A stretch of 64,000 nucleotides of DNA from CAYGTO01 sp964352815 (GTDB lineage: Bacteria > Pseudomonadota > Alphaproteobacteria > Rickettsiales > UBA3002): NCBI GenBank assembly GCA_964352815.1, contig CAYGTO010000007.1:59102-123101 (forward strand), written 5' to 3'. The notes beneath the pieces are model-generated. The model had not been told where the DNA came from, did no database searches, and saw only the letters and a list, made by a program, of their open reading frames with translations. Every line of letters begins with the position of its first letter. Positions within the stretch are counted from its first letter, which is position 1. The position numbers and the translations under genes are program-made. Positions 35,871 to 44,371 of this stretch are shown here, one piece after another.

Positions 35871-37256
35871 TTAATCGCCGCGCTTCAGTTCTTCCGCGAT
35901 CAAGAAAGCGAGCTCCAAACTTTGCGACGCATTGAGGCGCGGGTCGCAATGGGTGTGGTAGCGATCGGAAAGTTCGAGCTCGGAAATTGCCTGCGCGCCG
36001 CCGAGACACTCGGTGACGTCTTGGCCGGTCATTTCAAAATGAACCCCGGCACCATGCGTGCCTTCGGCTTTATGGATCGCGAAGAAGCGACGCACTTCAG
36101 CCAGAATATCGACGAACTTCCGAGTTTTGTAGCCATTTGGAGATTTAATCGTATTGCCATGCATCGGGTCACACGACCAGACCACATGGCGGCCTTCCTC
36201 TTTTACCTTGCGCACGAGCGGCGGCAATTTAGCTTCAACGCCTTCCGCGCCCATGCGAGAAATCAGCACCAAACGGCCCGGCTCATTCTGCGGATTCAAC
36301 AGGTCACAGACACGAATCAGCTCATCCGGGTCCATCGATGGGCCGACTTTGCAACCAATCGGGTTAGCAATGCCGCGCATATATTCGACATGCGCCTCGT
36401 CGGGGTGGCGCGTACGATCGCCGATCCACAGCATGTGTGCAGAGCAGGCATACCATTCTTTCGTGCCGGTATCTTGTCGGGTGAGGGCGGACTCATAGCC
36501 GAGCAACAACCCTTCATGCGAGGTGTAGAAGCGGGCTTCGGAAAGCTGTTCCACATTATCGAGGTTGAGGCCGGTCGCTTCAATAAAGCTGAGGCAGTCA
36601 TTAATGCGCTCGACGACATCGTTGAAATGTTTGCCTTGCGAAGATGCGCCGACGAAATCCATATTCCACGCGCTGATTTGCCGCAATGAGGCGAAGCCGC
36701 CGCTCGCGAGCGAGCGCAGGAAGTTCAGCGTCGCACCCGATTGGTAATAGGCATGAATCAAGCGTTCCGGGTCGGCATAGCGCTCGTTGGCGTCGAAATC
36801 CATCCCATTCACCATGTCGCCGCGATAACTCGGGAGCTCTTGGTCGCCAATAGTTTCCGTTCCGGTGGAGCGTGGCTTGGCGAATTGGCCCGCAATGCGG
36901 CCGACCTTGACCACGGGGCTGCCTGCGCCATACATCAGTGCGACGGTCATTTGCAGCAACACTTTAAAGTAAGCGGCGAGATTCTTTTCATTAAATTCAG
37001 CAAAACTCTCGGCGCAATCACCACCCTGTAGCAAGAAGGCTTTACCCTCTGCTGCAAGCGCGAGCTCTTTCTTCAGGCCGCGCGTTTCGCTCGGCGAAGC
37101 GATAAAGGGCAGGGTGGAAAGCTGCTTCTCTGCCGCAGCCAATGCTTCCGCATCCTTATATTCAGGCTGCTGCTTGATTGGGTAGTCGCGCCAGCTCTGC
37201 GTATGCCATTCGCCACGATCTGTTATTGCATTAGAAATGGTTGCTGTTTTGTTCAT
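35871..37256 (-). CDS. Class II 3-deoxy-7-phosphoheptulonate synthase (DAHP synthase)
   Basis: 461 residues of the plant/actinobacterial type II enzyme: LPFIASPSETRGL-like start, LQGGDCAESF, VGRIAGQFAKPRS, SYRGDMVNG, and WSCDPMHGNT. It condenses PEP and erythrose-4-phosphate, the first step of the shikimate pathway. It is divergent from the prephenate dehydratase gene, so entry and phenylalanine branch lie side by side. Confidence 0.95.
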   Translation of the reverse strand: MNKTATISNAITDRGEWHTQSWRDYPIKQQPEYKDAEALAAAEKQLSTLPFIASPSETRGLKKELALAAEGKAFLLQGGDCAESFAEFNEKNLAAYFKVLLQMTVALMYGAGSPVVKVGRIAGQFAKPRSTGTETIGDQELPSYRGDMVNGMDFDANERYADPERLIHAYYQSGATLNFLRSLASGGFASLRQISAWNMDFVGASSQGKHFNDVVERINDCLSFIEATGLNLDNVEQLSEARFYTSHEGLLLGYESALTRQDTGTKEWYACSAHMLWIGDRTRHPDEAHVEYMRGIANPIGCKVGPSMDPDELIRVCDLLNPQNEPGRLVLISRMGAEGVEAKLPPLVRKVKEEGRHVVWSCDPMHGNTIKSPNGYKTRKFVDILAEVRRFFAIHKAEGTHGAGVHFEMTGQDVTECLGGAQAISELELSDRYHTHCDPRLNASQSLELAFLIAEELKRGD

Positions 37257-37278
37257 TTATCGATACATCCTCAATAAG

Positions 37279-37369
37279 CGTCATCCTGAGGAGCGAAGCG
37301 ACGTAAGGATCTCGTATGTTATAAAAGATGAGATTTCTCGTCGCGCCAATGCGCTCGCTCGAAATGACG
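37279..37369. repeat. Family 2/4 composite repeat between the DAHP synthase gene and pheA
   Basis: It begins CGTCATCCTGAGGAGCGAAG, then GTAAGGATCTCG, and ends CGCTCGCTCGAAATGACGC. It lies in the 153-bp divergent region between the two aromatic amino acid genes. It is the rightmost copy I found in the window. Confidence 0.78.
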
Positions 37370-37409
37370 CATCAAAATTAAACCGCAGAAATAAAGGGCT
37401 TTACCGCGA

Positions 37410-38264
37410 ATGTCTACTACAAAGAATACCCAGAATATCATCGCCTTTATGGGCGTGGAAGGGGCGAACGCGGATTTAGCGTGCCGCCAAGCGCATCCTT
37501 ATATGGAAACGCTGGCGTTATCGTCTTTTGAAGATGTGTTTGAGGCGGTGGAAGACGGCCGCGCGAAATATGGTATGATTCCGATTGAAAATTCGCAAGC
37601 GGGCCGCGTTGCGGAGATTCATAATATTCTGCCGGAAACCGACTTGCATATTGTGGCAGAGCATATTCAGAAGATTGAGCACAGCCTGCTTGGGGTGAAG
37701 GGGACAACACTCGACACCATCAAAGAAAGCTATTCGCATCCGCAGGCGCTTCTGCAATGTCGGCAGTATTTGCGCGAGAGAGAGATTGAGCCTAAGGTCC
37801 ACTCGAATACGGCGACTGCAGCGCGCGATGTTGCGGAGTGGAAAGATACGAGCAAGGCGGCGATCAGCTCGCGTTTGGCGGCAGAGCTGTATGGCCTAGA
37901 AATCATTGAAGATGATATTCAAGATGCGAATGATAATGCGACGGTGTTTATCACCATCGCAAAGGAAGATGATGAACCGGCGCTCGATGCGCCAAATACA
38001 TTGACCAGTATTATTTTTACCCTGCGCCATATTCCCGCAGCGCTGTATAAAGGGCTGGGTGGGTTCGCCACGAGTGGCATTAATATGGTGAAGTTAGAGA
38101 GTTATATTAAAGTCGGAGATGGTAATGGTGCACAATTTTTCCTCACCTTTGAGGGGCACCCTCGCGCAAAGCATGTTCAGCTTGCGTTAGAAGAGCTTGG
38201 TTATTATTCCACCAATGTGAAGTTGCTTGGCGTGTATTCGGCTGACCCAAAACGGTATCAATAG
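37410..38264 (+). CDS. pheA: Prephenate dehydratase
   Basis: 284 residues, monofunctional. It starts with FMGVEGANADLACRQA, a variant of the usual GxxGtys motif, then MIPIENSQAGRV, ISSRLAAELYGLEIIEDDIQD and NATVFI. A C-terminal ACT domain (TSIIFTLRHIPAALYKGLGGFATSGINMVKLES, given here only as its span 200-235) binds phenylalanine. It converts prephenate to phenylpyruvate and is feedback-controlled in relatives. Confidence 0.94.
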   Translation: MSTTKNTQNIIAFMGVEGANADLACRQAHPYMETLALSSFEDVFEAVEDGRAKYGMIPIENSQAGRVAEIHNILPETDLHIVAEHIQKIEHSLLGVKGTTLDTIKESYSHPQALLQCRQYLREREIEPKVHSNTATAARDVAEWKDTSKAAISSRLAAELYGLEIIEDDIQDANDNATVFITIAKEDDEPALDAPNTLTSIIFTLRHIPAALYKGLGGFATSGINMVKLESYIKVGDGNGAQFFLTFEGHPRAKHVQLALEELGYYSTNVKLLGVYSADPKRYQ

Positions 38265-38365
38265 CGCCCATCGAGCCATGCATTTATTGCATAGCTGTTA
38301 TTCCAAAATAACAGTATTCCGCAGCGACGAAAGTGATAGATCTGAATTCGTTAGCAACGGAGGAA

Positions 38366-38572
38366 ATGGTGGGCAACGTTATTTCACTCGCATTAGTTTT
38401 AGTGACTCTTACAGCATGCGTTCAGAATAGTGACCCTTGGTCACGGATGGATTATAGTGCGTATGAAATAACGGCTGCCCGTCCATCGACGAATGCCGCG
38501 AACCCAAGCATATATGCTTCATCTTTGTCTTTAAGTGGAAATCTCTCGCTTAGCGCTGCAAACGCGAAATAA
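38366..38572 (+). CDS. Small putative lipoprotein
   Basis: 68 residues from the ATG at 38366, which has GGAGG just upstream (spacing is short). MVGNVISLALVLVTLTAC is a lipoprotein signal with LTAC as lipobox. The remaining ~50 residues are Ser/Ala/Asn rich. It stops 1 bp before the convergent flgL stop. No family is recognised; it could be a small envelope protein. The frame is short, so it could also be spurious. Confidence 0.5.
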   Translation: MVGNVISLALVLVTLTACVQNSDPWSRMDYSAYEITAARPSTNAANPSIYASSLSLSGNLSLSAANAK

Positions 38573-38573
38573 G

Positions 38574-39467
38574 TTAATTCAAATAATTTACCAAGCTTAG
38601 CCTAGTGAGTCGCGTAATTGTAGCAAATGAAGCTTCGAGTTGTGCTTCGTAGTTTGAAAGCTCAACACTTGCTTGAGCGACATCGACACCCGCTAGATCG
38701 CCCGCAGTGTTTTCTAATCTTGTAATAATGCTATCATTTTCGTCAATCCGGTTTGCCACAGCCGTACGCTGGTTATAAACCCGCTGATTGATGTCATTCA
38801 ATGCAATCCGTGCCGCATCAATGAGCGCATATCCTTCATCTCTTGCCACCTGGTTGCCCGGATTATCCAAAACGATTTGCATACCGCGCAGAGCCTGTTC
38901 AATAGCGGGGTCGTCTGCGGTAACGCCGTAAGGAACGAAAAACGTATCTGCCGCTTCATAGGTAAGTTGCGTTGCGTCTCCTTGATAGTAGTTAAAGTTT
39001 GGAGCGCTTGGTGGCGCAAATGGCCCCCAACCCACGGCTGTTGTATCAATAGGCTGCGTATTGGTTGCCGTACCTGAAAAAATATACCGCCCCTCAACCC
39101 TTTTATTGAGCAAGGCGGTTGAGGCATCCAGTTTAATTTGCGTCTGTGCTTGAATTTCATTATTGGTAGCCAAAGCACTTGCGAGCGTGGTAAGGGCTTG
39201 GTCCAATGTTTGAATTAATGTTGTAAGCGAGCTGGCCATTTCATTCATACGGCCAACCACAATCTCGTTATTTCGGTTTTGTATCTCTAGGCGCTGAATA
39301 TCGGTTTGAAGATCAAGGTAACGTTTCGAATCGCGTGCAATGCCGTCAAATGTAGTAGATTTGAGTCCTGTTGAAACTTGAAGTTGGCGATTGGCTAATT
39401 CTGTTTGCGTGCGCAAACTATTGTTTGCTAAGCCACGTTGATGAGAAAAAGTTGCAACTCGGGTCAT
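38574..39467 (-). CDS. flgL: Flagellar hook-filament junction protein FlgL
   Basis: 297 residues of flagellin-like fold: N-terminal LRTQTELANRQLQVSTGLKS and C-terminal ANRIDENDSIITRLEN with LTRLSLVNYLN at the end. It joins the filament to the hook. It follows flgK by 14 bp in the FlgN-like-flgK-flgL series, which a sigma-54 promoter precedes. AGGAGATAGAACC lies upstream of the ATG. Confidence 0.9.
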   Translation of the reverse strand: MTRVATFSHQRGLANNSLRTQTELANRQLQVSTGLKSTTFDGIARDSKRYLDLQTDIQRLEIQNRNNEIVVGRMNEMASSLTTLIQTLDQALTTLASALATNNEIQAQTQIKLDASTALLNKRVEGRYIFSGTATNTQPIDTTAVGWGPFAPPSAPNFNYYQGDATQLTYEAADTFFVPYGVTADDPAIEQALRGMQIVLDNPGNQVARDEGYALIDAARIALNDINQRVYNQRTAVANRIDENDSIITRLENTAGDLAGVDVAQASVELSNYEAQLEASFATITRLTRLSLVNYLN

Positions 39468-39481
39468 GGTTCTATCTCCTA

Positions 39482-41236
39482 TTAATTGACCGCATTAATC
39501 AATGCATCGAACAATTCTTGCACTGTGCTTATAATTTGCGCAGACGCTTGATAGGCGTTTTCCAGGCGCGTAATATCGGAAAGCTCTTCGTCAATATTGA
39601 CGCCCTGTGAGTTAAGCATGCGATCTTTCAGTGCGATAAACGAAAATTCTGCTGACTCAAACCGGCTGTTTGCTTCATCGATTTCTGTGGCCAGAACTCC
39701 TGTAATAGTCGTACCAAAATTTTGTAATGTAGTGGTTTGTGCCGTAAATCCACCTACCGCATTGAAGTTCACCGGACCCTTAAGCGCTGCAACAGTTGCT
39801 AAAGTAGCGGAATTGTCACCAATACTGGCGCCTTGTGTGCCTGGTGCAATAGGTCCGGCAGCACCAGTAAAGGTAGCCGTAGGGATAAAGTCTGCTGAAG
39901 CCGAAAATTCAGGCTTTACGCGCATATTCTCTGCGAGCGTGCGGTCGCCATCAAAGAGGTTGTTCAATCCAAAGAAGTGAGACGCTCCGAAGTTATTTGG
40001 CGGCACGCTACCTGTGAGTTCATTCATTGAAATGCCTTGGCCCGCAATGGTGTTAAGTGTAAGGCTGCCATTAGGGTCTAAAGCTGCCGTGATACCCGGT
40101 AAGCCGTTTAGTGCGGCTACAAAGTCACCTACGGTATTGAACGCAGCAAGGTTTAAGTCCGTTGAGTTGATCACTTGGCCCGTAGGATCGACAGTGGCGA
40201 TACGAAAGTTTCCATTCGCACCAGCTAGCGCAAAAGGATCAGCAGCAGTAAAGCCCCGCTGCCCGATTAGATTTTGAGGTGCCGGAACAGAGGTGCCTCG
40301 ATTCATCTCGCGGTTCACTGCATCCATGACTTGTGTTGTGTATTCATTAATTTTGCTAGCTTCATTAACTAAAATAGTGTCCCGGAGTTCAATAAGTCCC
40401 CCGACGATGCCGCCTGTTAATTGTGTCGTAACATCCGCTCCAGTAAGGTTAATCGGGTTAAAGCCAGCAGGATAGACAGTGTTACTGTCGATGATACCAA
40501 TGGCAGAATAGTTAAACTGACGCTCAACGGAACCAAGCAGCAACCCACCACCGGCAGCGTAAATTGTGAGGCGCTCTTCACTGGTTTCAAAATATTGAAT
40601 ATCGATGTAGCCTGAAAGCTCCTCTAGTTTTACATTGCGTTGGTCTTTTAGATCTAAGGCACGGTCACGGTCACTGGCGCCAGTGCGGTCAACAATCTTA
40701 TCATTGAGATCATCGAGCTCTCTTAAAAGCCGGTTGACGTCGCGAAGCGCGGTTTCAAGCTCTTGATCCACACGCTCACGATGTTCTTGAATGCCTCGTC
40801 CATAGCGCCGCATTTGAAGTGAGAATTCTTCGGCTTTACTTACCAAATCGACTTTTGATGCGCCAGATTCTGGGTTGACGGAGAGCGCTTCAAACGCCGC
40901 GGACATGTCTGAGAAGCCATTATTGAAGTTATTTACTCCGCTGGTGGTCCCGAGTTCTACTGAAAGAGAATTTAAAATATCTGAAACGGTTTGATTGCGG
41001 CGCAGTAGCGTTACGTCTCCAACCACAGCATCTAAGAGAAACTGATCAACATTGTTTATAATATTTGCTCGAATTGGTACAATGGCAGTAGGTGTGGTAA
41101 CGAATTCGGTTTCAAGGCTCTTGCGTGTATAGCCTTCAACATCCGCATTCGTGATGTTTTGAGAGGCGTTAGAAATTTGGCGTGAGTAGAGGTTCAGCCC
41201 CGCTTGGCTCAGCCCTAATGCTTCAGTTAATGACAT
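39482..41236 (-). CDS. flgK: Flagellar hook-associated protein 1 FlgK
   Basis: 584 residues. The N-terminal rod/hook motif SLTEALGLSQAGLNLYSRQI, then NITNADVEGYTRK, and the C-terminal LENAYQASAQIISTVQELFDALI are the conserved parts that pack in the hook-filament junction. The middle is variable. It overlaps the FlgN-like gene by 14 bp, which suggests coupled translation with its likely chaperone. Confidence 0.94.
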   Translation of the reverse strand: MSLTEALGLSQAGLNLYSRQISNASQNITNADVEGYTRKSLETEFVTTPTAIVPIRANIINNVDQFLLDAVVGDVTLLRRNQTVSDILNSLSVELGTTSGVNNFNNGFSDMSAAFEALSVNPESGASKVDLVSKAEEFSLQMRRYGRGIQEHRERVDQELETALRDVNRLLRELDDLNDKIVDRTGASDRDRALDLKDQRNVKLEELSGYIDIQYFETSEERLTIYAAGGGLLLGSVERQFNYSAIGIIDSNTVYPAGFNPINLTGADVTTQLTGGIVGGLIELRDTILVNEASKINEYTTQVMDAVNREMNRGTSVPAPQNLIGQRGFTAADPFALAGANGNFRIATVDPTGQVINSTDLNLAAFNTVGDFVAALNGLPGITAALDPNGSLTLNTIAGQGISMNELTGSVPPNNFGASHFFGLNNLFDGDRTLAENMRVKPEFSASADFIPTATFTGAAGPIAPGTQGASIGDNSATLATVAALKGPVNFNAVGGFTAQTTTLQNFGTTITGVLATEIDEANSRFESAEFSFIALKDRMLNSQGVNIDEELSDITRLENAYQASAQIISTVQELFDALINAVN

Positions 41237-41717
41237 GGTCTACTTGCTCCCACAAATGATTACTCAAATCATGCTTATCAGATGATTTAGATGCTTCATG
41301 CTCATCAATGCGTGTCATAATATTGTCGACGCGGCTCTGCATATTGCGCAAAAGAACCTCATGCTGCGCGCCATTAAGTTTCATCAGTTCGCGCAGTGTT
41401 TGCATTTTTTCAATTAGGCAATTTTTGAGTGTGTGATTACGAATTTTGCCTTCTTTTGCAGCTTGTGTGATCTCGATGGCAAGATTCTCATAAATCCCAA
41501 AGAGTTTCTGCTTACGCGCGATAAACATCGGGTCACGGAAACTCACACGCCCATCACCTGCGAAGAGCAGGGCATTCTCTTGTTCAATCACAGCAGTCAA
41601 CTCTGTCGTAATGCCGAGGAAGAAATAGAGACGGTGCTCTATATCGCCTTTATCGTGTGGCTCTTTGCCTTGTAGCTGACGGTTTAATGCGTCAAATTCT
41701 GGGGGTAGTGATGCCAC
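41223..41717 (-). CDS. FlgN-like flagellar chaperone candidate
   Basis: 164 residues, all helical in appearance, with a heptad-like stretch. It is encoded directly before flgK with a 14-bp overlap, the place where FlgN, the chaperone of FlgK and FlgL, is found in many flagellar loci. Sequence similarity to FlgN is not obvious by eye (ENALLFAGD resembles the ENEAL-type motif of FlgN). AAGGAGCG precedes the ATG and a textbook sigma-54 promoter lies 33 bp upstream. Confidence 0.65.
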   Translation of the reverse strand: MASLPPEFDALNRQLQGKEPHDKGDIEHRLYFFLGITTELTAVIEQENALLFAGDGRVSFRDPMFIARKQKLFGIYENLAIEITQAAKEGKIRNHTLKNCLIEKMQTLRELMKLNGAQHEVLLRNMQSRVDNIMTRIDEHEASKSSDKHDLSNHLWEQVDHVIN

Positions 41718-41749
41718 AAAACGCTCCTTACAATCATTCAGTAAGTTAT

Positions 41750-41767
41750 ATGCAATAATAGTGCCAA
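41750..41767 (-). promoter_or_regulatory. Sigma-54 promoter of the FlgN-like-flgK-flgL series
   Basis: The minus strand reads TTGGCACTATTATTGCAT, which matches the -24/-12 consensus TGGCAC-N5-TTGCA with the required ten bases between GG and GC. The expected start of transcription near 41740 leaves a 23-nt leader to the ATG at 41717. Confidence 0.85.
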
Positions 41768-41792
41768 ATGTATTTGGCCTGGTTGGAAGAAT

Positions 41793-41821
41793 AAAAAAAA
41801 TGGGGGCACGATGGCCCCCAT
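41793..41821 (-). terminator. Intrinsic terminator after flgE
   Basis: On the minus strand ATGGGGGCCATCGTGCCCCC is followed by ATTTTTTTTATT. It lies 21 bp after the flgE stop and separates flgE from the sigma-54 promoter that follows. Confidence 0.9.
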
Positions 41822-41841
41822 TCCTATCTTAGCGGTTCAGC

Positions 41842-43218
41842 TTACTGAACGGCCTGAATCAAAGTTGAGAACATCTCATCCGTGGTGCTTACCACTTGGG
41901 ATGCGGCAGAATATGCCTGTTGCGAGATGATCATTTTGTTGAATTCTTCCGAAGTATCGGTCGATGAATTCTCCAAGGCGGCGGCGACTAGTTCGCCGGC
42001 ATCACCTTCTCGGGTGAGGCGGAGACGAACGTTACCCGCATTCTCGTTCTCATCATAGACGGTACCACCTACGTGGGTTAGCCCTTCTGGGTTCGGGAAG
42101 GTGGCAAGTGGAATACGATAAATGATCTCACGAAGACCGTTATCGAAGGTCGCCGTGACGAGGCCATCATCATCCACTTCAATGCCGCTCAAGACACCGA
42201 ATCGTGCACCATCGCGGTCAATATCCGTGATGCTGATATCTGGGTTACCGGTAGAGTTCGTCGACGATACCTGACCAATCCCGTCATTCAAACCTGGCGT
42301 ACCAAGGTTTAGGCGAATCGTGCTATCGGCGGCGCCTGTCTGTCCAGGGTATGCACCGATCGGAATCGCTGTTTCACCAAACGGAATGTTTAAGTCAATG
42401 GTTGCATCGACGCCGACACCGTTTCCGAGCCAGTCAGTCGATACAAGGGCACCGTTACCATCGAACACTAAGTTGATGAGATCCTCGTTACCACCATTGT
42501 TTAGGCGTCCGGACACTTGTGGCGGGGTCGAGCCTTGGAGCACAGGATCAGCAAGCTGAAGCTGCCAGTTGTTAATGCCAGTCTTGGTAAAGGTGCCCAA
42601 AATTTCATGGCCTACACCCAGTGCATCCAGAATTTCGAATGTAACTTGATATTGGCTACCTGGTGCCGGCGCAATCGGCGCTTCAGCTGGGAGGTTCAAG
42701 CGCGGTGTGATAAAGGTTGTCCCCGAAGCAGCACCCGCAATGAGCGATAGATCCATCGGAACCAGTGACGTCAAACTGTTTCGGTTCGGACTAAGAATAT
42801 TCCCCTGCGCATCGGTACGGTAGCCGAGAAGTGTGTATCCTTCAGAGTTCACCAACTGACCCGCAGCATTGGTATCGAATGCTCCGTTACGCGTATATTT
42901 ATACTCGTTGGTGCTACCAAGCAGGTTATCGGTCACAATAAAGAAGCCGCGATTCTGAATCGCAATATTCTCTGCTTTACCGGTTGCTTGAATGATTCCT
43001 TGGCCGTCAACATTCTGACCGTTAGTGAAGGCGACCGAGCCGCCAGAGAAACCTGAACGCGTTGCGTTTCCACCTGCGATCAAAGCCTCAAAGTTAGTGG
43101 TACGAATTTTATAGGCAGTCGTACTGCTGTTCGCGATGTTTTCTGATACCGCGCTAATAGCCGCACTCTGCGCACGAAGTCCAGATACCGCTGCTCCTAA
43201 AGCACTTGATAAGCTCAT
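41842..43218 (-). CDS. flgE: Flagellar hook protein FlgE
   Basis: 458 residues. The N-terminal SLSSALGAAVSGLRAQSAAISAVSENIAN region (residues 2-30) and NFEALIAGG are those of hook proteins. The C-terminus, SSTDTSEEFNKMIISQQAYSAASQVV within the last 45 residues, is conserved. It polymerises into the hook. It lies 104 bp after flgD. The spacer has AAGGAGGATG before the start but no clear sigma-54 promoter of its own. Confidence 0.93.
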   Translation of the reverse strand: MSLSSALGAAVSGLRAQSAAISAVSENIANSSTTAYKIRTTNFEALIAGGNATRSGFSGGSVAFTNGQNVDGQGIIQATGKAENIAIQNRGFFIVTDNLLGSTNEYKYTRNGAFDTNAAGQLVNSEGYTLLGYRTDAQGNILSPNRNSLTSLVPMDLSLIAGAASGTTFITPRLNLPAEAPIAPAPGSQYQVTFEILDALGVGHEILGTFTKTGINNWQLQLADPVLQGSTPPQVSGRLNNGGNEDLINLVFDGNGALVSTDWLGNGVGVDATIDLNIPFGETAIPIGAYPGQTGAADSTIRLNLGTPGLNDGIGQVSSTNSTGNPDISITDIDRDGARFGVLSGIEVDDDGLVTATFDNGLREIIYRIPLATFPNPEGLTHVGGTVYDENENAGNVRLRLTREGDAGELVAAALENSSTDTSEEFNKMIISQQAYSAASQVVSTTDEMFSTLIQAVQ

Positions 43219-43322
43219 AACATCCTCCTTATAGGTAATTGAGCGTTACTTATTTGCCCTTCTTGGGGATGAATCAGCCCGCTACGTGCTGGCCTGGAAT
43301 GCATTGTTGCAATTGCTACAAT

Positions 43323-44177
43323 CTATGCAGATCCGTCATTGTCGTCGCTCGTGTCAGTGGTGTTGTCTGCGGTTGTGTCACCGCTTGAATCTCCAGAATC
43401 TCCGGCACCTTCAGTGCCATCTCCGCTTCCATCGCCCGAGCCATCATTAGCTGGTGGAGGTGCGGTAAATTGTGGCGGTGCGTATGCGCCCACCCGAATA
43501 ATATCACTCACGTTAAGAGAAATGTCTCCTGCACGTAAAATTGGCACGCCGCTAGATGAGTCAAGCGCTTCCACGAATGCTTTACCCTGAATAGTTGCGG
43601 GTACTTGTTTTCCTCCATCGCCAACACCAACCACGGCAAGGGATAAAATCTGCCCATCTTTGAGATCTTCTGTTGCTTCAAACCCATCAAATGACAAGCT
43701 ATAGGTGCCCGGTGTTGTGACTTCATTCACTTCAGAAGCGAATACCACATCCCCTTCCAAATTACTGATTTCAACGCGGTAGCTTGTTATGGGCTCCTTA
43801 AATGTGTAATCCCACTGCGCCAGCGTATTCTGTACTGGCGCAAATTTCGCATTATAGGTAACTTCACTACCAAGATATGAGACGGCATTAAAGTCATTAT
43901 TGCTTGCAATAAGGCTTGTAAGGCGCTCTAAATTATCATTGGTTGCGATGCTTTGCTCGAGTTGTGAGAATTGCGTCAATTGGGCGGTATAATCTTCCGT
44001 GTCCATCGGGTCTAGCGGATCTTGATTCTGCAGCTGAATGAGCAATAAATTTAAGAATTGCTCAAATTCCTCGGAATTCTGGGCACTTGCGTTAGTTTGA
44101 ATAGGTGCGGGGGCAGGGGATCCCGTCAATTCTGACAGAGATTGCGCGCTACCTGCTGGTAAAATTACACTGCTCAT
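43323..44177 (-). CDS. flgD: Flagellar hook capping protein FlgD with acidic Gly/Asp/Thr tail
   Basis: 284 residues, about 50 longer than usual. The conserved N-terminal motif FLNLLLIQLQNQDPLDPMD and FTQLEQ-like QFSQLEQSIATN identify FlgD; a hook-capping middle domain follows. The last ~45 residues are low-complexity and very acidic (GDGSGDGTEGAG, TTDTSDDNDG), absent from standard FlgD and possibly a length-variable tail. It builds the scaffold for hook assembly. It has its own sigma-54 promoter. Confidence 0.92.
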   Translation of the reverse strand: MSSVILPAGSAQSLSELTGSPAPAPIQTNASAQNSEEFEQFLNLLLIQLQNQDPLDPMDTEDYTAQLTQFSQLEQSIATNDNLERLTSLIASNNDFNAVSYLGSEVTYNAKFAPVQNTLAQWDYTFKEPITSYRVEISNLEGDVVFASEVNEVTTPGTYSLSFDGFEATEDLKDGQILSLAVVGVGDGGKQVPATIQGKAFVEALDSSSGVPILRAGDISLNVSDIIRVGAYAPPQFTAPPPANDGSGDGSGDGTEGAGDSGDSSGDTTADNTTDTSDDNDGSA

Positions 44178-44221
44178 ACTAACCCCGTATTTCTAGTTCT
44201 AATCATCATACGGATTTACTC

Positions 44222-44239
44222 ATGCAAAAGTGACGCCAA
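44222..44239 (-). promoter_or_regulatory. Sigma-54 promoter of flgD
   Basis: The minus strand reads TTGGCGTCACTTTTGCAT with GG and GC ten bases apart. The expected transcription start near 44212 is about 35 nt from the flgD ATG. Confidence 0.8.
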
Positions 44240-44288
44240 CTAAGTAAGAAACTTTTGTGACATTTGCATGCAAACAGGTTGCTATACG

Positions 44289-44317
44289 TTGACTGGGCTT
44301 GTTTTAATAGATAAAAT
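44289..44317 (+). promoter_or_regulatory. Sigma-70-type promoter of the RTX/DUF4214 gene
   Basis: TTGACT and TAAAAT are separated by exactly 17 bp. Transcription from about 44324 excludes the ATG at 44321 and supports the start at 44372. It is back-to-back with the flgD sigma-54 promoter. Confidence 0.65.
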
Positions 44318-44371
44318 TGTATGTATAAGATTAAGAAAATGAACGAACCATTAATCCCTAAGGAGCAAGCA

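Noticed and set aside
4138..37369. Identification of the repeats as Rickettsia palindromic elements
   Set aside because: The in-frame behaviour is similar, but the sequences here (GTCAT/ATGAC ends, double hairpin) were not matched to any RPE family from memory, so the name is not used.
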